Assembly (NCBI GenBank): GCA_032158295.1
Contig: CM063255.1
Span: 4,617,501 to 4,681,500 of the forward strand
Source: Pycnopodia helianthoides
Lineage: Eukaryota; Echinodermata; Asteroidea; Forcipulatida; Asteriidae
Direction: 5' to 3'
Length of the DNA stretch: 64,000 nt
The position numbers and the translations under genes were made by a program. The notes beneath the pieces are model-generated. The model searched no databases, was not told where the DNA came from, and saw only the letters and a list, made by a program, of their open reading frames with translations. How positions within the stretch are numbered: the stretch's first letter is position 1; each line of letters starts with the position of its first letter. Shown piece by piece: positions 20,527 through 32,655 of this stretch.

Positions 20527-23500
20527 GTAAGAAGGCCTAATAGTAGTTCCCCCCCCCCCGAGGAAAAAAACAAAAAACAAAAACAAAAAACAAACAAAAA
20601 GATGCATTCTGATAATAGCTATACCTCAATAGAATTGAAATGATTTTTTACTATATCAAAATAATAGGCCTGCAACAAATAATGTCCGAGAAAATGTGCC
20701 TATCAATGTTCCATTACGTTTCGTTTGATAAATATCATAATTATTGTTTGTTATATCATACGAAAGAAATTTGTTAAAGAGGGGCTACGAGGTCAAATCA
20801 GTTTTGTTCTGCACCCATTTTTCAACGGATAGAGCACTCAGGACAGTGGGGGAAAAATAACAGGTTTCTAAACCTCACGTCAAAGAGGTATAAAATGCCA
20901 ATTTATTTGACATTCTTTTAGAGAGAAATTTGAAACATGACGTCATCGAACGTCAACAACAAATGGGTTTGTACATTCTAAAGAGGAATATTTATGCCAG
21001 TCTAATGGACAAATTCAATGTCGCTTCGATTAAATATCGTGGAAATTCAGGAATGAACTAAACGTTATTATGTACAAAAATGTACAGACCGTGAATGTGA
21101 CGTCATCTAACGGTTTTAGACTTTGATGAAAATTGCCCTGGAAGGGTTAACACTCTAGCAGCGGCGTAGCAAGGATTTTTTCAGGGGGAGGGGGGGGGGC
21201 ACAGGGGGCATAACTTTCAAGTGGGGGGGGGGACACCAGGGGGAATGGGTTTGTCAGTGGTGGGTCATGCTTTTATTTTTCGGAGGGGGACACTGCAGGG
21301 GGCCACCATCCTCTTATAAAAATTTGCATTTTGTGGCCGCGGTAGTTATCCCGATCGTATGGAGCATTTAAGGGAACATAGGTGGAGAAAAACAAATCTG
21401 GAAAAATCTTCGTTCAAACGAAAATAATATTCGTTCAAACGAGGAAAAAATCTTCGTTCGAACGAAAACATTAACGAACCCGCAGCGCGCACGTGCCTGC
21501 ATAAAGACACAGCCGCCAGTGTTGACAACGCTAGCGTGCAGGCTGTAGACGTTATACTGCCATAACGTGCCTCCACGTCGCCAGCAATGGCGTCTGTGTC
21601 TTTGGTAGTATACTCGTGCGCGCACGGGCTTGTTAAAGGCACAGTACACGTTTAGTAATTGGAGCCTACTGACTGTGTCAATCCTATACAAGTGTAGGTA
21701 CATACAATAAAACTAACCTGTGAAAGTTTCACTTCAAAAGGTTTTTGAGATATCACCGAAAAACCGGAGCAAATTTTTCCACGCAGGAAGAATATTCCCC
21801 ATAGGAATACACAGTCTGAGAAGCGTTTCTGACAGAAAGGCTTCTCAGATTCAAATTTTGGGGAATAAAAAGTGACATATTTTCCATAACCGTAGTAGGC
21901 CTACTTCGGAGTTAAAAGTTTCTCAAAATTCGTTATACTACCGAAGGTGCTGTCCTTCTTACCAAGCAAGTTTATATTGCCATAAATTTTCAAAGTCATT
22001 ACCAAACGTGTACTGTGCCTTTAAGACTGTAATCTTCGCTCGAACGAAAAAACATCTTCGTTCCTACCTATGTCCCTTTAAAAGCTCTGTACGATCGCGA
22101 TTGTTCACTACATTAGATTATACAAACTCTTTTTCCCCTTTTCTTTTTCATCTTTTTTTTGTGTGAGCACTATTGCCCGAGTTTGCTGAACAAATGTTTA
22201 GTTATCAAGACTCTTGCAGAAGATTGCTATAGAATCGTGGTTCAAATTGTAAAAGATACCCAAGGCTTATTAGGCCTATTTACGAAAACAATGTTTTGAT
22301 CTTTTCGTTAGTACTGTCATTTAATAATTACAGTTTATTTCAATTCTGGGAACAATAAGTGCCTCTCGTTAACGATTACCGGTAAATTTTATGGCGGTTA
22401 TTTTTTAGTGCAATTCACAATATACTTTTGTGAAGGCTTTTGGCATCAATGCCCATTGCTAAAAGGCATTCATTTTTGAACAGTGTCATCATGATGAAAG
22501 AAAATTACATTTCTTTGTTACAAAATGAGCGTGGTTTTGACGAGAGCTACAGCTAATAATTATGTCATCATCATTAGCGTTAACAAGGCAACTGTGAAAG
22601 GGGGAAATGAAAAATGATTGCTATTGACTTGACCTTGTTCATTTTGATGTTACTTTTATTTCTCCAAATAAACACAAGCTGGCGAGCGATTTCTCCTACC
22701 GCGCGTAACAGTGTACCGCTTTGAGCGGCTGGGCGGTCCAGTGGCTAAAGGGTTAAACACAGTGACATTTTAAACCGTTTTAATGTGAATATTCAAGAAC
22801 GAATAGCTTGCCCTCTGTTGTTCCTTTTTTTGTCTACCCCCCCCCCGAAAAAACTAAAAAACAACCCCCCCCCCAAAAAAAAAAAGATGCATTCTGATAA
22901 TAGCTATACCCCAATAGAATTGAAATGATTTTGACTGAAACAAATTATACAACCAAAAATGTCCGAGAAAATTTGCCTTTCAATGTTCCGTTACGTTTCA
23001 TTTTGATGCTACTTTTATTTCTCGAAATAAACACAAGCTGGTGAGCGGTTTCTCCTACCGCGTGTAACAGTGTACCGCTTTGGGCGGTCCGGTAGCTAAA
23101 GGGTTAAACACAGTGGCATTTTAAACCGTTGTGATATAGAGACTTGCATTTTACCAGTGAAACTTAACGCGCATTTAGAGACCCTCTTGAAATCACAAAT
23201 GACCACTGCGAGAAAAAGGGTGAACAAAATCCGCTGCCCTAATAGTGGCTTCTTATATAGCGCTCATATCCGTCAGTCAGTGACGCTCAAGGCGCTTCAA
23301 CAGTCAGTATTTTCCTACAAGGTATACGTGGAGCTACTTTTTGAAGTTTGAGACCTATTCCTTTACATGTCACAATGTAATGGTTTACAAGGTTTGGTGG
23401 CGCAATATGCTGCCCTACACGGCGTGTCGTGGACGAGCAGTCTAGTTCACCCGGACCCAAGCTCTGGTGTTGTCAGCAGCAGATTGTGGGTTGGAATCCC

Positions 23501-26500
23501 GGTCATGGCACTTGTACCCTTGATCAAGGCACTTAACCATAATTGCTTCGTAAAAAGTTGGGAAGGTAGTGCATTCTGCTCTACAAGCCAGGCTCCTAGT
23601 GAATGATACCCATTCCTACATCCTTATGGACTGTGAAGGAGGTAAAACCCTGTTTAACTCCCCAGGAGTAGGTGACATTGTGCCCCCGGTGACAGTTGGT
23701 TTGGGTTGACAGCCCAAAGCAGTTAAGTGTAGCCCCTTACCTCAAAGTGGCCACCTGGCACTGTGAGTTAGGCGACATCTCTTACAAATAAACAAAAACA
23801 AACAAATTTTAATAGCATCAGATGTCCATAAAATGGTGGGTCGTGGCCGAGCAGTTAAAGAGACACGCTGGCTTCGTTTGGGCTATTTGGGCTACAAAAT
23901 AGACTAAAACATGACTCCAAAGGTCTTCCCGGAATGAAGAAGAACAGTTCCTAAAGAAACCATCAAATTTTGCCGTTTTCGAGCATCTCTCAAAAAACGA
24001 AGGTCCGAACCAAAATGAATGTGGTTCGGATAAATCACGTGATCTTCGGAGTTAGTTTTACTTCCAGCCGTATAAAACTAAATTACTGAACCATTTTTTT
24101 TTAAAACAATTATTCATGAGTATTCAACAAAAAAGACTATATTCAGATTATGGGTACAAATTGAAAATAATGATGAAAAATCGAACGTAAGAATCGAATT
24201 CAGAGAGTCCGTGCAACGGAAGCGTATTTTTGGCGCACCGGTGTGGGAGCTAGCGGAAAGCAAACCTTGGCGCCTATCCCAACATTTTTTTTTTTACAAC
24301 AACCATCTAACAATTACTGTCTGTGGCACCAGACTCAAGCTTTGTTTTTTTCTGATCAGCAGAGAGGTGGTTCGAGTCCCAGTCGTGGCACTTGTGTCCC
24401 TGAGCAAGATACGTTACCATAGTTGCTTTGTCCTACTCGATTGGGTTGTAAGCCCTCGGTCCCGTGTACATGGGTTGGTCGTGCACGTGAAGGAACCAAG
24501 AACACTTATCGTGGAAGAGTATGTGTTAACCCCGGTGTTTACAGGTTTTCTCGGACTTGCGAGCTACAGTGATTAATTCTAAGTTTATCGATGCATTAAT
24601 TGGTTTTATCAACAGAAGTTTTTTGTAATATTAATAATAATAAATGCTATGAAACTTGCCAAATCCCACCCTCTCTTTTCAGTCCCCTCCTTTCAACCTG
24701 CAGCCACGCCTTAAAAAGGTTGGGTCATACTTTGGTAAAAAAAAACTCTATCCGAAAGCCTCCTTGTTATACGGAACCGAAATTATTTCGACTGAAATGC
24801 CCCGTTGATTAGAAATCAATAAAAGTATGTCGACAAAATGTTGAATCTCCAAACCTCACCCAAAGGCGAGTTCTGGTGATTCAAATTTCCGTGGTGTCCG
24901 TTCGACTTTTATTGCATCGTTCTTGGTATTAACTTGCATATGCATCAGCATTACGTTGACAAAAAACTAAACATTGACCCTACCTATGGTAAGTTTTCAG
25001 AGCGAAAATGCATAGAAATACCAAGAGAAGTTTAAGCCTCAGCAATGACTTTTAAAGACAAACCTTTTAGGCAGATTTCTAGATAAAAGACTGCTCCAGC
25101 TCTCAAAAAGGTTAAACACTATAAAAAAAAAAAAAAACACCCGGGTCAGATTTAACTCAAATTCCGGATCTAGGTCTGGGTGACCCCGGAAACTGGTTAA
25201 TAATGGGTATTTTTAAATTTGGATTTTGGGTCAGTTTGTCCGATTTCTGGGTCATTATGACACAGATTTTAAGTCATACTGACCCAAAAATTGGTCAGAC
25301 CCCACGAGACCCGGAACTGAGTAAATTCTGACCCAGGAATTTTTAGAGTGAACTTTTAGAAAATGGTTCATCGCGACTTCTTCATTTGTTTATTTGTTTA
25401 TTTATTTTTATAGGATTTAAATAATCCTGCCTATTCGTTTATTTGTTTGATTGCAGTTTATGGATGTGTCTGCTACGTGGGTCAGGAGCCAAATGGAGCT
25501 ACTGGTAAGCGATACGGCTGGTCACTAGCCGAGCAGAGACCGTGTGAATGCACCGAGTTTCGTCTGGGCGGGGTGAACATGAAGCCTCAAATAAAGCCCT
25601 ACGAAGTGAAGATTGGTGGAGGCAACCGCGTGTCTGTCAACAAACAGGGACAGATACAGTCACCTGATTGTAGCGAGGGTAGGAACCAGTTTTCTGGTCA
25701 GTTCATATGCCATGATAGAGGGGTGTCCATCATCATGGAACAATGATTTGGTTAGAAGGGGCATGACAAAACTCAATCAGCATTCTTTATCTATAAGATT
25801 TGTATGTCAATTGTCAAATGGTGAAACCAGATTTAAACAAATATTTAATTCTGCAAAAAATAAGCTTAAATTAACACAGGCAATTCCTGGACATGTTAAC
25901 ATCAGACTTAGATAAAAACATGTTGAACAAAATGGAAAACAAACCCTCTTAACTTTAGGGAAAAAAAATTCTCAGCGTGTGCTGACAACGTATCGGAGGG
26001 ACGTTGCAACCAAACAGGTCCCTCGCTCTGCATGGGTAATCAGTCTGTCTATTTTCTCCATATCGCATTTCACTCAGCTATTAGCATTGCTCAGGCAGTC
26101 GCAGTTTTCACTCCGAAAAAAGACGCCGTAAAACCCACCGTAACCTATACATAAATGAATCATTTATTAACTTTTCATCCTGCGTTGTCAGCAATAGGTC
26201 TGACAAAACATTTGAATATTCATGATCTGCATACCAGCATATCTGAGAGTCCCCCCCCCCCCATTTTCGTCCAATAGTGGACGAAATATAAAGAAACGAA
26301 TAGATACAGCAAGGCTCAGTCGGCATGACGGCCTCCGCATGCGGACAGTAATACGAGTGCGGATGACCTGCGCACAGTAGCAGTACGGGCGTCGTGCGAT
26401 GTGATACACACAATATGCACAGTACGTGCTGGTGTACAGTAAATAGGTTACGGTGGGTTCAACGGCGTCTTTATCAGGTCGAAAACTGCGACTGCCTTGA

Positions 26501-29047
26501 GCAAGGCTATATCGACACACGTACACACACACGGGTTGCGCGGCGCAAAGAATAATCATAGTTTTTAGGCCTACGGTGTATGTAGCTAGCTCGTGCGGGT
26601 AGCGCTGCGCAAAGAACAAAATTGAAATGAAGACGAAAGGGGCCCGTTGTGTGCCTCACTCATTCCTATAAATGTTGACCCCAGAACGAGTCATGCTGAC
26701 CCGAAAATGAGAATGGCCCACACTGATTCTTCTACGGGTCAATATTGACCCGGGGTGCAGGAGATTCTGTGCCCCCCCCCCCCAATACGGCGAACTGTGT
26801 ACAAGCTTCTTCTGATAGCGCCCTCTTTTGAATCATCCTCCTTCAGCCCATGTTAATTTCCCATATGGGGGGGGGGGGGGGGACGACAGAATATCCGGGG
26901 GACAGATTTCCCTATGACACCGGCAATGCCACGACACCTGTTAAACCCAGTACGCCACGTAGTGTTCTACCTGTTAACTTTGTCAGAGGCAAATTACGGG
27001 ATTGGTAATTGTCCAAAGAAGAAATAATAATTATCAGAAAAAATACTGATTACAACCTTTAATTAAGTCCATAGCATGCACTACCAATCCTATAAAACAG
27101 GAAGAGATAATTAAATAAATAAATATAGTAAAAGTCAGGACAATAGCACTACAAGACCTTACCCCAGTCACCCGATTAAAGCCCCGCAGACGTTTATACA
27201 AAGAAACCCTAGTATACACTACATTTTAACAGACTGTTTGGATGTTATGTAAGTTGAAACACAGAGGGTGGAAATAAGTTTGAGTTTCTTAACTTTCCAC
27301 ACAAATGATGTGTTTCTACTTTGTGGCCGATTGCTCGATTATCAGGTCTTTATCTCCCCGTTATTTCAGGAACAACATCGGAGGGAACTTCTCGCTGTGC
27401 AAACAATACACATCGGCTTTTGAAGATGGGCACAATGGAGCTTCAGCTGCCGATGACGTCACCAATGCGACTAGAGTTCACAGTCAACATCGCTGTAAGT
27501 GTGTACTTCAACCCTAATAGTCCTGGTAAAGATGAAGCGTTTTACAAAGTAGGTAAGTATAGAGACAGCAGACATTCTCAAATGAATGTTTAATAAATAA
27601 TAATAATAATAATGATAATAAAATTTAAAAAAATAAAATCCATCAAAAAGCAGTTTAAGCAATTACTGACATCTTGGCTTTTTGTATCATGTCCTTACTC
27701 CCTTTAAAGTCAGTTTAAAATGTCGATCAATCATGTATGCAATACAGGTCCCGAAGGTAATATAAACAATCCCAACCCTATACGTCAAATTCAGGGATAG
27801 AGAGATTAAAACCAAACTCAAGAGTTATCGATCATCTAGCTCAAATATTTGCACACACAAAAATATTAATGTATATTTATAATCTCGTCAAGCAGGTTGT
27901 AAATAATTTCCCTCAACGTTAGGTAGACAAGACAGTTTACACCCTTATTATAATCTGTGCGTATAGGTTTGATTTACTCGTTTTTAATCCGCACAGTATT
28001 AAAGGAACATTACAAAAATGGTAAGAAAAAAACTTGTAAAATATACTTTTTGATCACAGATTTACATAAAACTTGCACGGTCTAATGATGATGATAGTAG
28101 AAAACATCCCTTGAAATATTTCTGTCTGAAATGCCATATTTGATGAGAAATGAATAAACTAATTTTCCGATTGGAGTTTATCGCCCAGTGAGCGTTTTAT
28201 TCATTTGTTGAATCTATATCTGATTTCATGCAAATGTGTAATCGGTTTTTCACTATTTTCTCGTGACCCAGATGGCCGATCGATCTCAAACTTCTACAGG
28301 TTTGTCAGTTTATGTATATGGTGGATTACATAAAGTGCTTACACTGCCAGCAACTGTTTTGTTAGCAAAAACCAATTCTTTAATGTTCCTTTAAATTGCA
28401 GTACGGTTTGACTATAGCGTTTATTTCTTTGAGGAGGCGCTTATAAACCTTGTTTTAGTACGAATCATTTGACGCATCATGCTTTCAATTTTAAAGCCAT
28501 ATTTAATCCAGTAACTAACCTTTTGAATGGTACTAAAACAAGAGTCCAACAAATCCTCAGTTGATTTTTTTTCAACTGAAAATAGTTACAAACGTTTGTA
28601 TAACGTTAATATGAAATGATACAAAAATTAACTGGAAGGCTTACAAGGATAAATTCGCGAACATTTGTTCATTTTCCTTTTGATATTTGTTAATCAATTT
28701 TAATAAATGACGACGTTGTTCATGATTTTGTGGCTACTTGTAATTACTTGGATGCAGGTCTGAACGCTAATTTTGCTCAAATCTCCAAACTGGAATCCTC
28801 CCCATCGTTAGCAAACGTTGACTATACCAAGGGTGGCGTTAAGTACCTCGGCGTACCAGTCTTGATCACATACGATAACGGTCGCTTCGAGGTGGCAGTC
28901 CAAGGGGTGCAAGATTCTAACCTGACGTATGACGTCACATCTCCACCTCAGCCGAGCTGGTTTGTTAGTTTTTATTCCACTGTAGAGGTTGAATTGAATT
29001 TCACCGAGCCATGTATTAATGATTTCAAACCAAAGTTCACACCTTAG
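20460..29047 (+). CDS. Secreted protein of unknown family, 253 aa, four coding exons
   Basis: Exons are 20460-20526, 25457-25678, 27370-27552 and 28758-29047. All three introns are phase 1 with GT-AG borders, and the joined frame is open throughout. Residues 1-20 are a signal peptide (MAPDQ, then a Leu/Val core, then FGTAAHK). The mature N-terminus is a small Cys-containing module (YGCVCYVGQEP, then RPCECTEFRLGG and SPDCSEG). A second segment with CANNTH follows, then a beta-rich C-terminal region (MRLEFTVNIAVSVYFNPN, GVPVLITYDNGRFEVAVQG). Possible N-glycosylation sites are NNT, NLT and NFT. No transmembrane helix follows the signal, so secretion is inferred. I do not recognise the family. 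The uniform 1-1 phases are typical of extracellular module genes. Confidence 0.75.
21368..22081. mobile_element. Family Q TTAA element with a nested family E element
   Basis: The outer ends are TTAAGGGAACATAGGT and ACCTATGTCCCTTTAA. The interior has repeated TTCGTTCAAACGAAAAT motifs. A family E copy (21633-22024, TTAAAGGCACAGTACACGTT to ACGTGTACTGTGCCTTTAA) sits inside it with its own TTAA at each end. Confidence 0.88.
22640..23140 (+). repeat. Local direct duplication inside intron 1 of the secreted-protein gene
   Basis: 22640-22785 (ATTTTGATGTTACTTTTATTT through GGGTTAAACACAGTGACATTT) is repeated at ~23000-23135. 20597-20725 (AAGATGCATTCTGATAATAG through AATGTTCC) is repeated at ~22885-22995. 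The two repeats together describe an old tandem rearrangement. Confidence 0.75.
23418..23805 (+). mobile_element. tRNA-derived SINE
   Basis: A-box-like CGTGTCGTGGACGAGCAG and B-box-like GGTTGGAATCCC, then a ~300-bp body and a (ACAAAC)n tail. Confidence 0.75.
24332..24575 (+). mobile_element. tRNA-derived SINE fragment
   Basis: Shares GGTTCGAGTCCCAGTCGTGG and CACTTGTGTCCCTGAGCAAG with the other SINE copies; the A-box half is degraded. Confidence 0.65.
25457..25678 (+). CDS. Secreted protein, exon 2 (Cys-rich N-terminal module)
   Basis: The acceptor is TTGATTGCAG and the donor is GTAGGA after GAGG. It encodes VYGCVCYVGQEPNG, RYGWSLAEQRPCECTEF, KIGGGNRVSVNKQGQIQ and DCSEG: five cysteines in 74 residues, which suggests disulfide bonding in an extracellular module. 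Confidence 0.75.
26085..26510. mobile_element. ~425-bp foldback element in intron 2 of the secreted-protein gene
   Basis: TTGCTCAGGCAGTCGCAGTT and AAACCCACCGTAACCTAT at the left are mirrored at 26437-26510. The overlapping ORFs on the minus strand look like chance. Confidence 0.75.
26780..26935 (-). mobile_element. Copy of the poly-G-bearing element seen at 51164
   Basis: Shares GGGAAATTAACATGGGCTGA and AGCGCCCTC/GATAGCGCC strings, with two G/C runs. Confidence 0.6.
27370..27552 (+). CDS. Secreted protein, exon 3
   Basis: The acceptor is CGTTATTTCAG and the donor GTAAGT. The frame that joins exons 2 and 4 reads GTTSEGTSRCANNTHRLL, then MELQLPMTSPMRLEFTV and NPNSPGKDEAFYKV. Two other frames are open across the segment, but only this one joins both neighbours in phase 1. 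Confidence 0.72.
27999..28394 (-). mobile_element. Family A TTAA element in intron 3 of the secreted-protein gene
   Basis: Full-length copy with TTAA at both ends. Confidence 0.92.
28758..29047 (+). CDS. Secreted protein, exon 4 (C-terminal)
   Basis: The acceptor is TTGGATGCAG and the stop is TAG at 29045-29047. It encodes GLNANFAQISKLESSPSL, then VPVLITYDNGRFEVAV, SWFVSFYSTVEVELNF and EPCINDFKPKFTP. Alternating hydrophobic residues suggest a beta-sandwich. A single Cys lies near the end. Confidence 0.78.
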
Positions 29048-29124
29048 TCAGGCTAAGAATCAAGCAACGGGAAGAGAATGTGCCATCTGTAGACAGACCA
29101 TCAATGTGACATTACATTTTGCCC

Positions 29125-29332
29125 TTCGCTCGTCCCCAGTGCCTTGCCTTAAAACCAAAGGCGCTGGGACGGGCAAACGTATCAAGCACACTCATTAGTT
29201 TATGCTCAGTCCCATCATGCATTACACTCACACTGCAAGCACTGCACGCATGACGTACTTCCTGAACAAGAATCTGTGCAAGCTGATTAGCCCATCCCAG
29301 CGGTCCTGGATAGGCCGCTGGGGCCGAGCGAA
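29125..29332. mobile_element. Family M element, intact copy (9-bp TSD)
   Basis: 208 bp, with ends TTCGCTCGTCCCCAG and CGCTGGGGCCGAGCGAA and ATTTTGCCC duplicated on both flanks (29116-29124, 29333-29341). It provides the empty site for the family B insertion at 12573. Confidence 0.92.
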
Positions 29333-29341
29333 ATTTTGCCC

Positions 29342-30599
29342 TAGCCCCTCAACGTTTCATCAAATCAAATTAATGTTTGTTTTCCTCAACCTGAGACATG
29401 TTTGAAGGTGAGGCCGATCTCATTATCGGTGCGTATTGTTGGGGTTACACATTAAAATTGATTGGTTTACATTTTGGGAGAGAGGTTGATCATTTGGTAA
29501 TTCTTTCTGAGGAAATACTGTCGAATTCAAATAGAAAACAGTCATTGTCGAGAATTATACAAAAGCAAAACAAAACAAAAGCATTAATGTAGGCCTGCGT
29601 GTTATCACGATTGAAGCATTAATTATGAATATTCAAAAACATGCAAAGATTGACGACTGTACGCAATCCATTGTTTCCAAAACAGTGAATAGTCAACACA
29701 GTAATATTGCGTGACATGACTGTGGATCATCCTTTACCAAATATCTTTGTTTGACTTTCAGTAAATACTTTTTTTTTAAATCCTATATAAATGCAGATAG
29801 ATACAAACAAATGTGGACATTTATTTTCAAAAGGTGGTAGCATTTTTGAGACATCGCAGAAAAACCTGGAGCGGTTACGTCCACGAAGGTATAATAACCC
29901 GCAATTGGAATACACAATCCGAGATTGAAGTGTTTTTGAAGACATTATTTTGAAGGGAACTGTTTCTCAAAAATGTTACACATTATCAACAGCTGCAGCG
30001 CTTTTAACAAGTAAGATTTTACGGTCATACATTTTTAGAGTAATTACCAAAGGTAAAAGACTTTAAGAATTACATTTTGCAACTTTGAACACGAGTGGAA
30101 AGTCTGCGTATTTAGCTAACCGGTACTTTAAAACGAACGTTTTGAATGTTTCGTGGATGGTTATTTAACGTTTGTTTCACCTTAGTAAATTATTGCCAGA
30201 TAATAATGAATTTGTTCGTCTCCTTTTCTTACACAATAATAGTAATTGGTTAATGCATCTTTTTGAAAACAAGTGGGTGAAGACTCCGAACCTCGTAACT
30301 ACCCATTAACACACACAAACACACACATGTTTGTGAATCCCGTAAATCGAGGACTCGTCTTTGTTCTCCAATTGTTTTGGACTTGTTTTCTTTTTTTCTT
30401 TTTTTAGCGACGTCCCCATTGGTTTTGTACGAGACCGCTAGAACAAAGAACACCTTGTGGGATAGCATTGTTCTATTGTTAAAAGTACCCCGTAAGTTGG
30501 CGTGTGTAAGGGCACCCACACACGTTTGTGAATATCGTAAATCGAAAAAAAAAAACAAACAATTGACGGGGTATTAAAAACATACTCAAAACTCAAGAC
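29342..30599. other. Gene-free stretch after the secreted-protein gene
   Basis: Part of it (29800-30060, ATAATAACCCGCAATTGGAA) is loosely like the TTAA families in antisense. It would hold the 3' UTR of the preceding gene near its start. No exons. Confidence 0.35.
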
Positions 30600-31055
30600 T
30601 CTAGAGGATTGACAATCGACTTTTCACCAGTATGATCTTTAGATTTAATTAAAACTTGCCAAAGTTCTACTGCTGATCAACACTGTTCATGAATTTATCC
30701 ACACTGTTTAAAAATGTGTCTACTTGAGAATTAAACTTAAAGAATTAAATCATCCTTTCTTGTTTTTAACATCTATGTTAGAAAACAAAAAAATTATCTA
30801 GAGGATTGGCAATCGACTTTTAACCAGTATGATTTTTAGATTTAACTAAAACTTGCCAAAGTTCTACTGCTGATCCACACTGTTTATGAATTTATCCACA
30901 CTGTTTATGAATTTATCCACTATTTATAATTTATCCACACTGTTTATGAATTTATCCACACTGTTTATGAATTTATCCACACTGTTTATGAATTTATCCA
31001 CACTGTTTATGAATTAATCCACACTGTTTATTAATTTATCCACACTGATTATTAT
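30600..31055 (+). repeat. ~110-bp duplication plus 21-bp tandem array (TCCACACTGTTTATGAATTTA)
   Basis: 30600-30712 is repeated at 30796-30905. The end of the second copy expands into ~9 units of the 21-bp repeat to 31055. Confidence 0.9.
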
Positions 31056-31570
31056 GTTGTCAAGTTTTAACAAAGTATGATTTTCGATTTAAAGAATTTT
31101 TTAATACATTAATATTAAATTTGTTCTGCATATCAATGTTCTGGATTCACTATTGAAAATATTTGTGGTGTTGCCACTTTTACATTAGCGAGGTTTTAAA
31201 GATGAACTTATGTTCCTTTGTTAAATAGCTGAGTTTTTCTGAATGAGCCTACTTATATTAACAGTAACCTCATTTTTTATTTATTCATTGGTTAGTATTT
31301 TTTGACTGTTGAAAAAGGTAGTTCTGGATATTAAAAATAATATCCGTTCGTAGTAGTTTATATTGTAACATTATATAATATTAAATTGGTAGCATTCCAA
31401 GACACCGCGCTCAAAACATGGCCACTCAAACTTAAACAACGAATGACTTTGTTTTTCTAATCACGTCTATCGCGTGTGTAAAAAATGATACTAGATTAAT
31501 CAAACCATGCGTGAGTATTACATCAATATCGTGATATATCAAACAACTCAATCACTTTGAGTAGTGACAC

Positions 31571-31782
31571 TATAGACGATGTGACCTGTGACATCACATG
31601 TTTACAAAAGAGCCACAGAGCCTGGGCTTCCGGCTGTTGCTTTTGTAAATTTTGAATTTATGTGAAAATTATGACACAAAATATAAATTTCCCCATTGAG
31701 CGTGTGTAGCATCTTGCCCGTCAGGAATAGCATTATAATGTACGAGGTCACCACTCTGTAAACAAATGTAACATGGTCTATA
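31571..31782. mobile_element. Family O element (TATAGAC ends)
   Basis: TATAGACGATGTGACCTGTG and CAAATGTAACATGGTCTATA ends. The same ends flank 58771-59108. Confidence 0.8.
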
Positions 31783-31852
31783 CATTCATCTTTGTATTAA
31801 ACAAAATATATTCGTTTCAAAAGATTGTGTAACTTTTTCATTCATGGGTTAA

Positions 31853-32152
31853 AAGCAAACAAAAAAACAGTTTAGCGTCCAAGCCCGCTTCCTTTTGAGA
31901 AGCCGCTTCCCTTTTTTTTACGGAAAAAGGGGGATAAATTTTAACGATCTCTGAAGAAAAAAATAAATATTAAAATAAACAAGATCGTATTTTTTAGACT
32001 TACGCACACACACAAAAAAAACACACCGAAAAAACCGGCAACAATCTTGAAAAAAAGGCCCGGCCGGTTGTCTGAAAAATGTGTCGGCGGCCATAAAATT
32101 AAAAAAAAGGCTCTCCTCCGACGCTAAACATGTTTTTTTTTTTTGCCTAAGT
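31853..32152. mobile_element. Family H element
   Basis: Left CAGTTTAGCGTCC, right GACGCTAAACATGTTTTTT. The interior is in reverse orientation to 10302. Confidence 0.8.
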
Positions 32153-32261
32153 ATAAAGTATTGTAAAATATTAGCACAATTGTATAGTCGTGAATAAATC
32201 ACTTAAAACTCAATCAGTTTGTTTTTTGTATTCTGTCAGGAATGTTGCATAACCTTTAGCC

Positions 32262-32655
32262 TGAACATCTGACGTCACACTTCGAGGCTCGTTGAATAAT
32301 GCTATGCATTTACCAGCCTGACCGGATGCTGCCAGATGTACCTTTGACCTCGCATTCACTTTCACGCGGAGAATCGCAGTCAATTTACACGTACATGTAC
32401 ACATTATTACATAGAGGATAAAACAACATGATGTACAAACATTATGCACACGCTGCACGCAGACGATCAAAGGTGCAAACTGATTAAGTACATGTACATC
32501 ACCTCGGACCAATCATAACACAGATATGGAAAGCTTACGTCACTGCAAGTTTATCTAATGAAATCATTGGGCCTGTACACCAGTGTCTGTCTTTATCCTT
32601 GCGGATAAAGACAGGGGACCATTTATCCTTGCGGATAAAGACAGGGGACCAGTCT
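32262..32655. mobile_element. Family N element, rearranged copy
   Basis: Starts CCTGAACATCTGACGTCAC and ends in two copies of TTATCCTTGCGGATAAAGAC AGGGGACC. Confidence 0.65.

Larger units (their letters stand above)
19391..20540 (+). repeat. Promoter + first exon block, copy B
   Basis: Matches copy A from the minisatellite through the exon donor. It differs mainly by a much longer minisatellite (~463 bp against ~119 bp) and by ~110 bp of extra sequence near 20215-20325. Confidence 0.85.

Noticed and set aside
21346..21703. Two ~100-codon ORFs on the minus strand
   Set aside because: They lie within the family Q element, span the nested insertion border and show no conserved motif.
24211..24576. 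121-codon plus-strand ORF
   Set aside because: Most of it covers a tRNA-derived SINE fragment; codons after 24330 are SINE body sequence.
26108..26619. Two overlapping 100-143 codon ORFs on the minus strand
   Set aside because: They sit in a foldback element inside an intron and have no family motif.
30869..31055. Regularly spaced repeats resembling a CRISPR array
   Set aside because: Units are directly adjacent without spacers, and the genome is animal.
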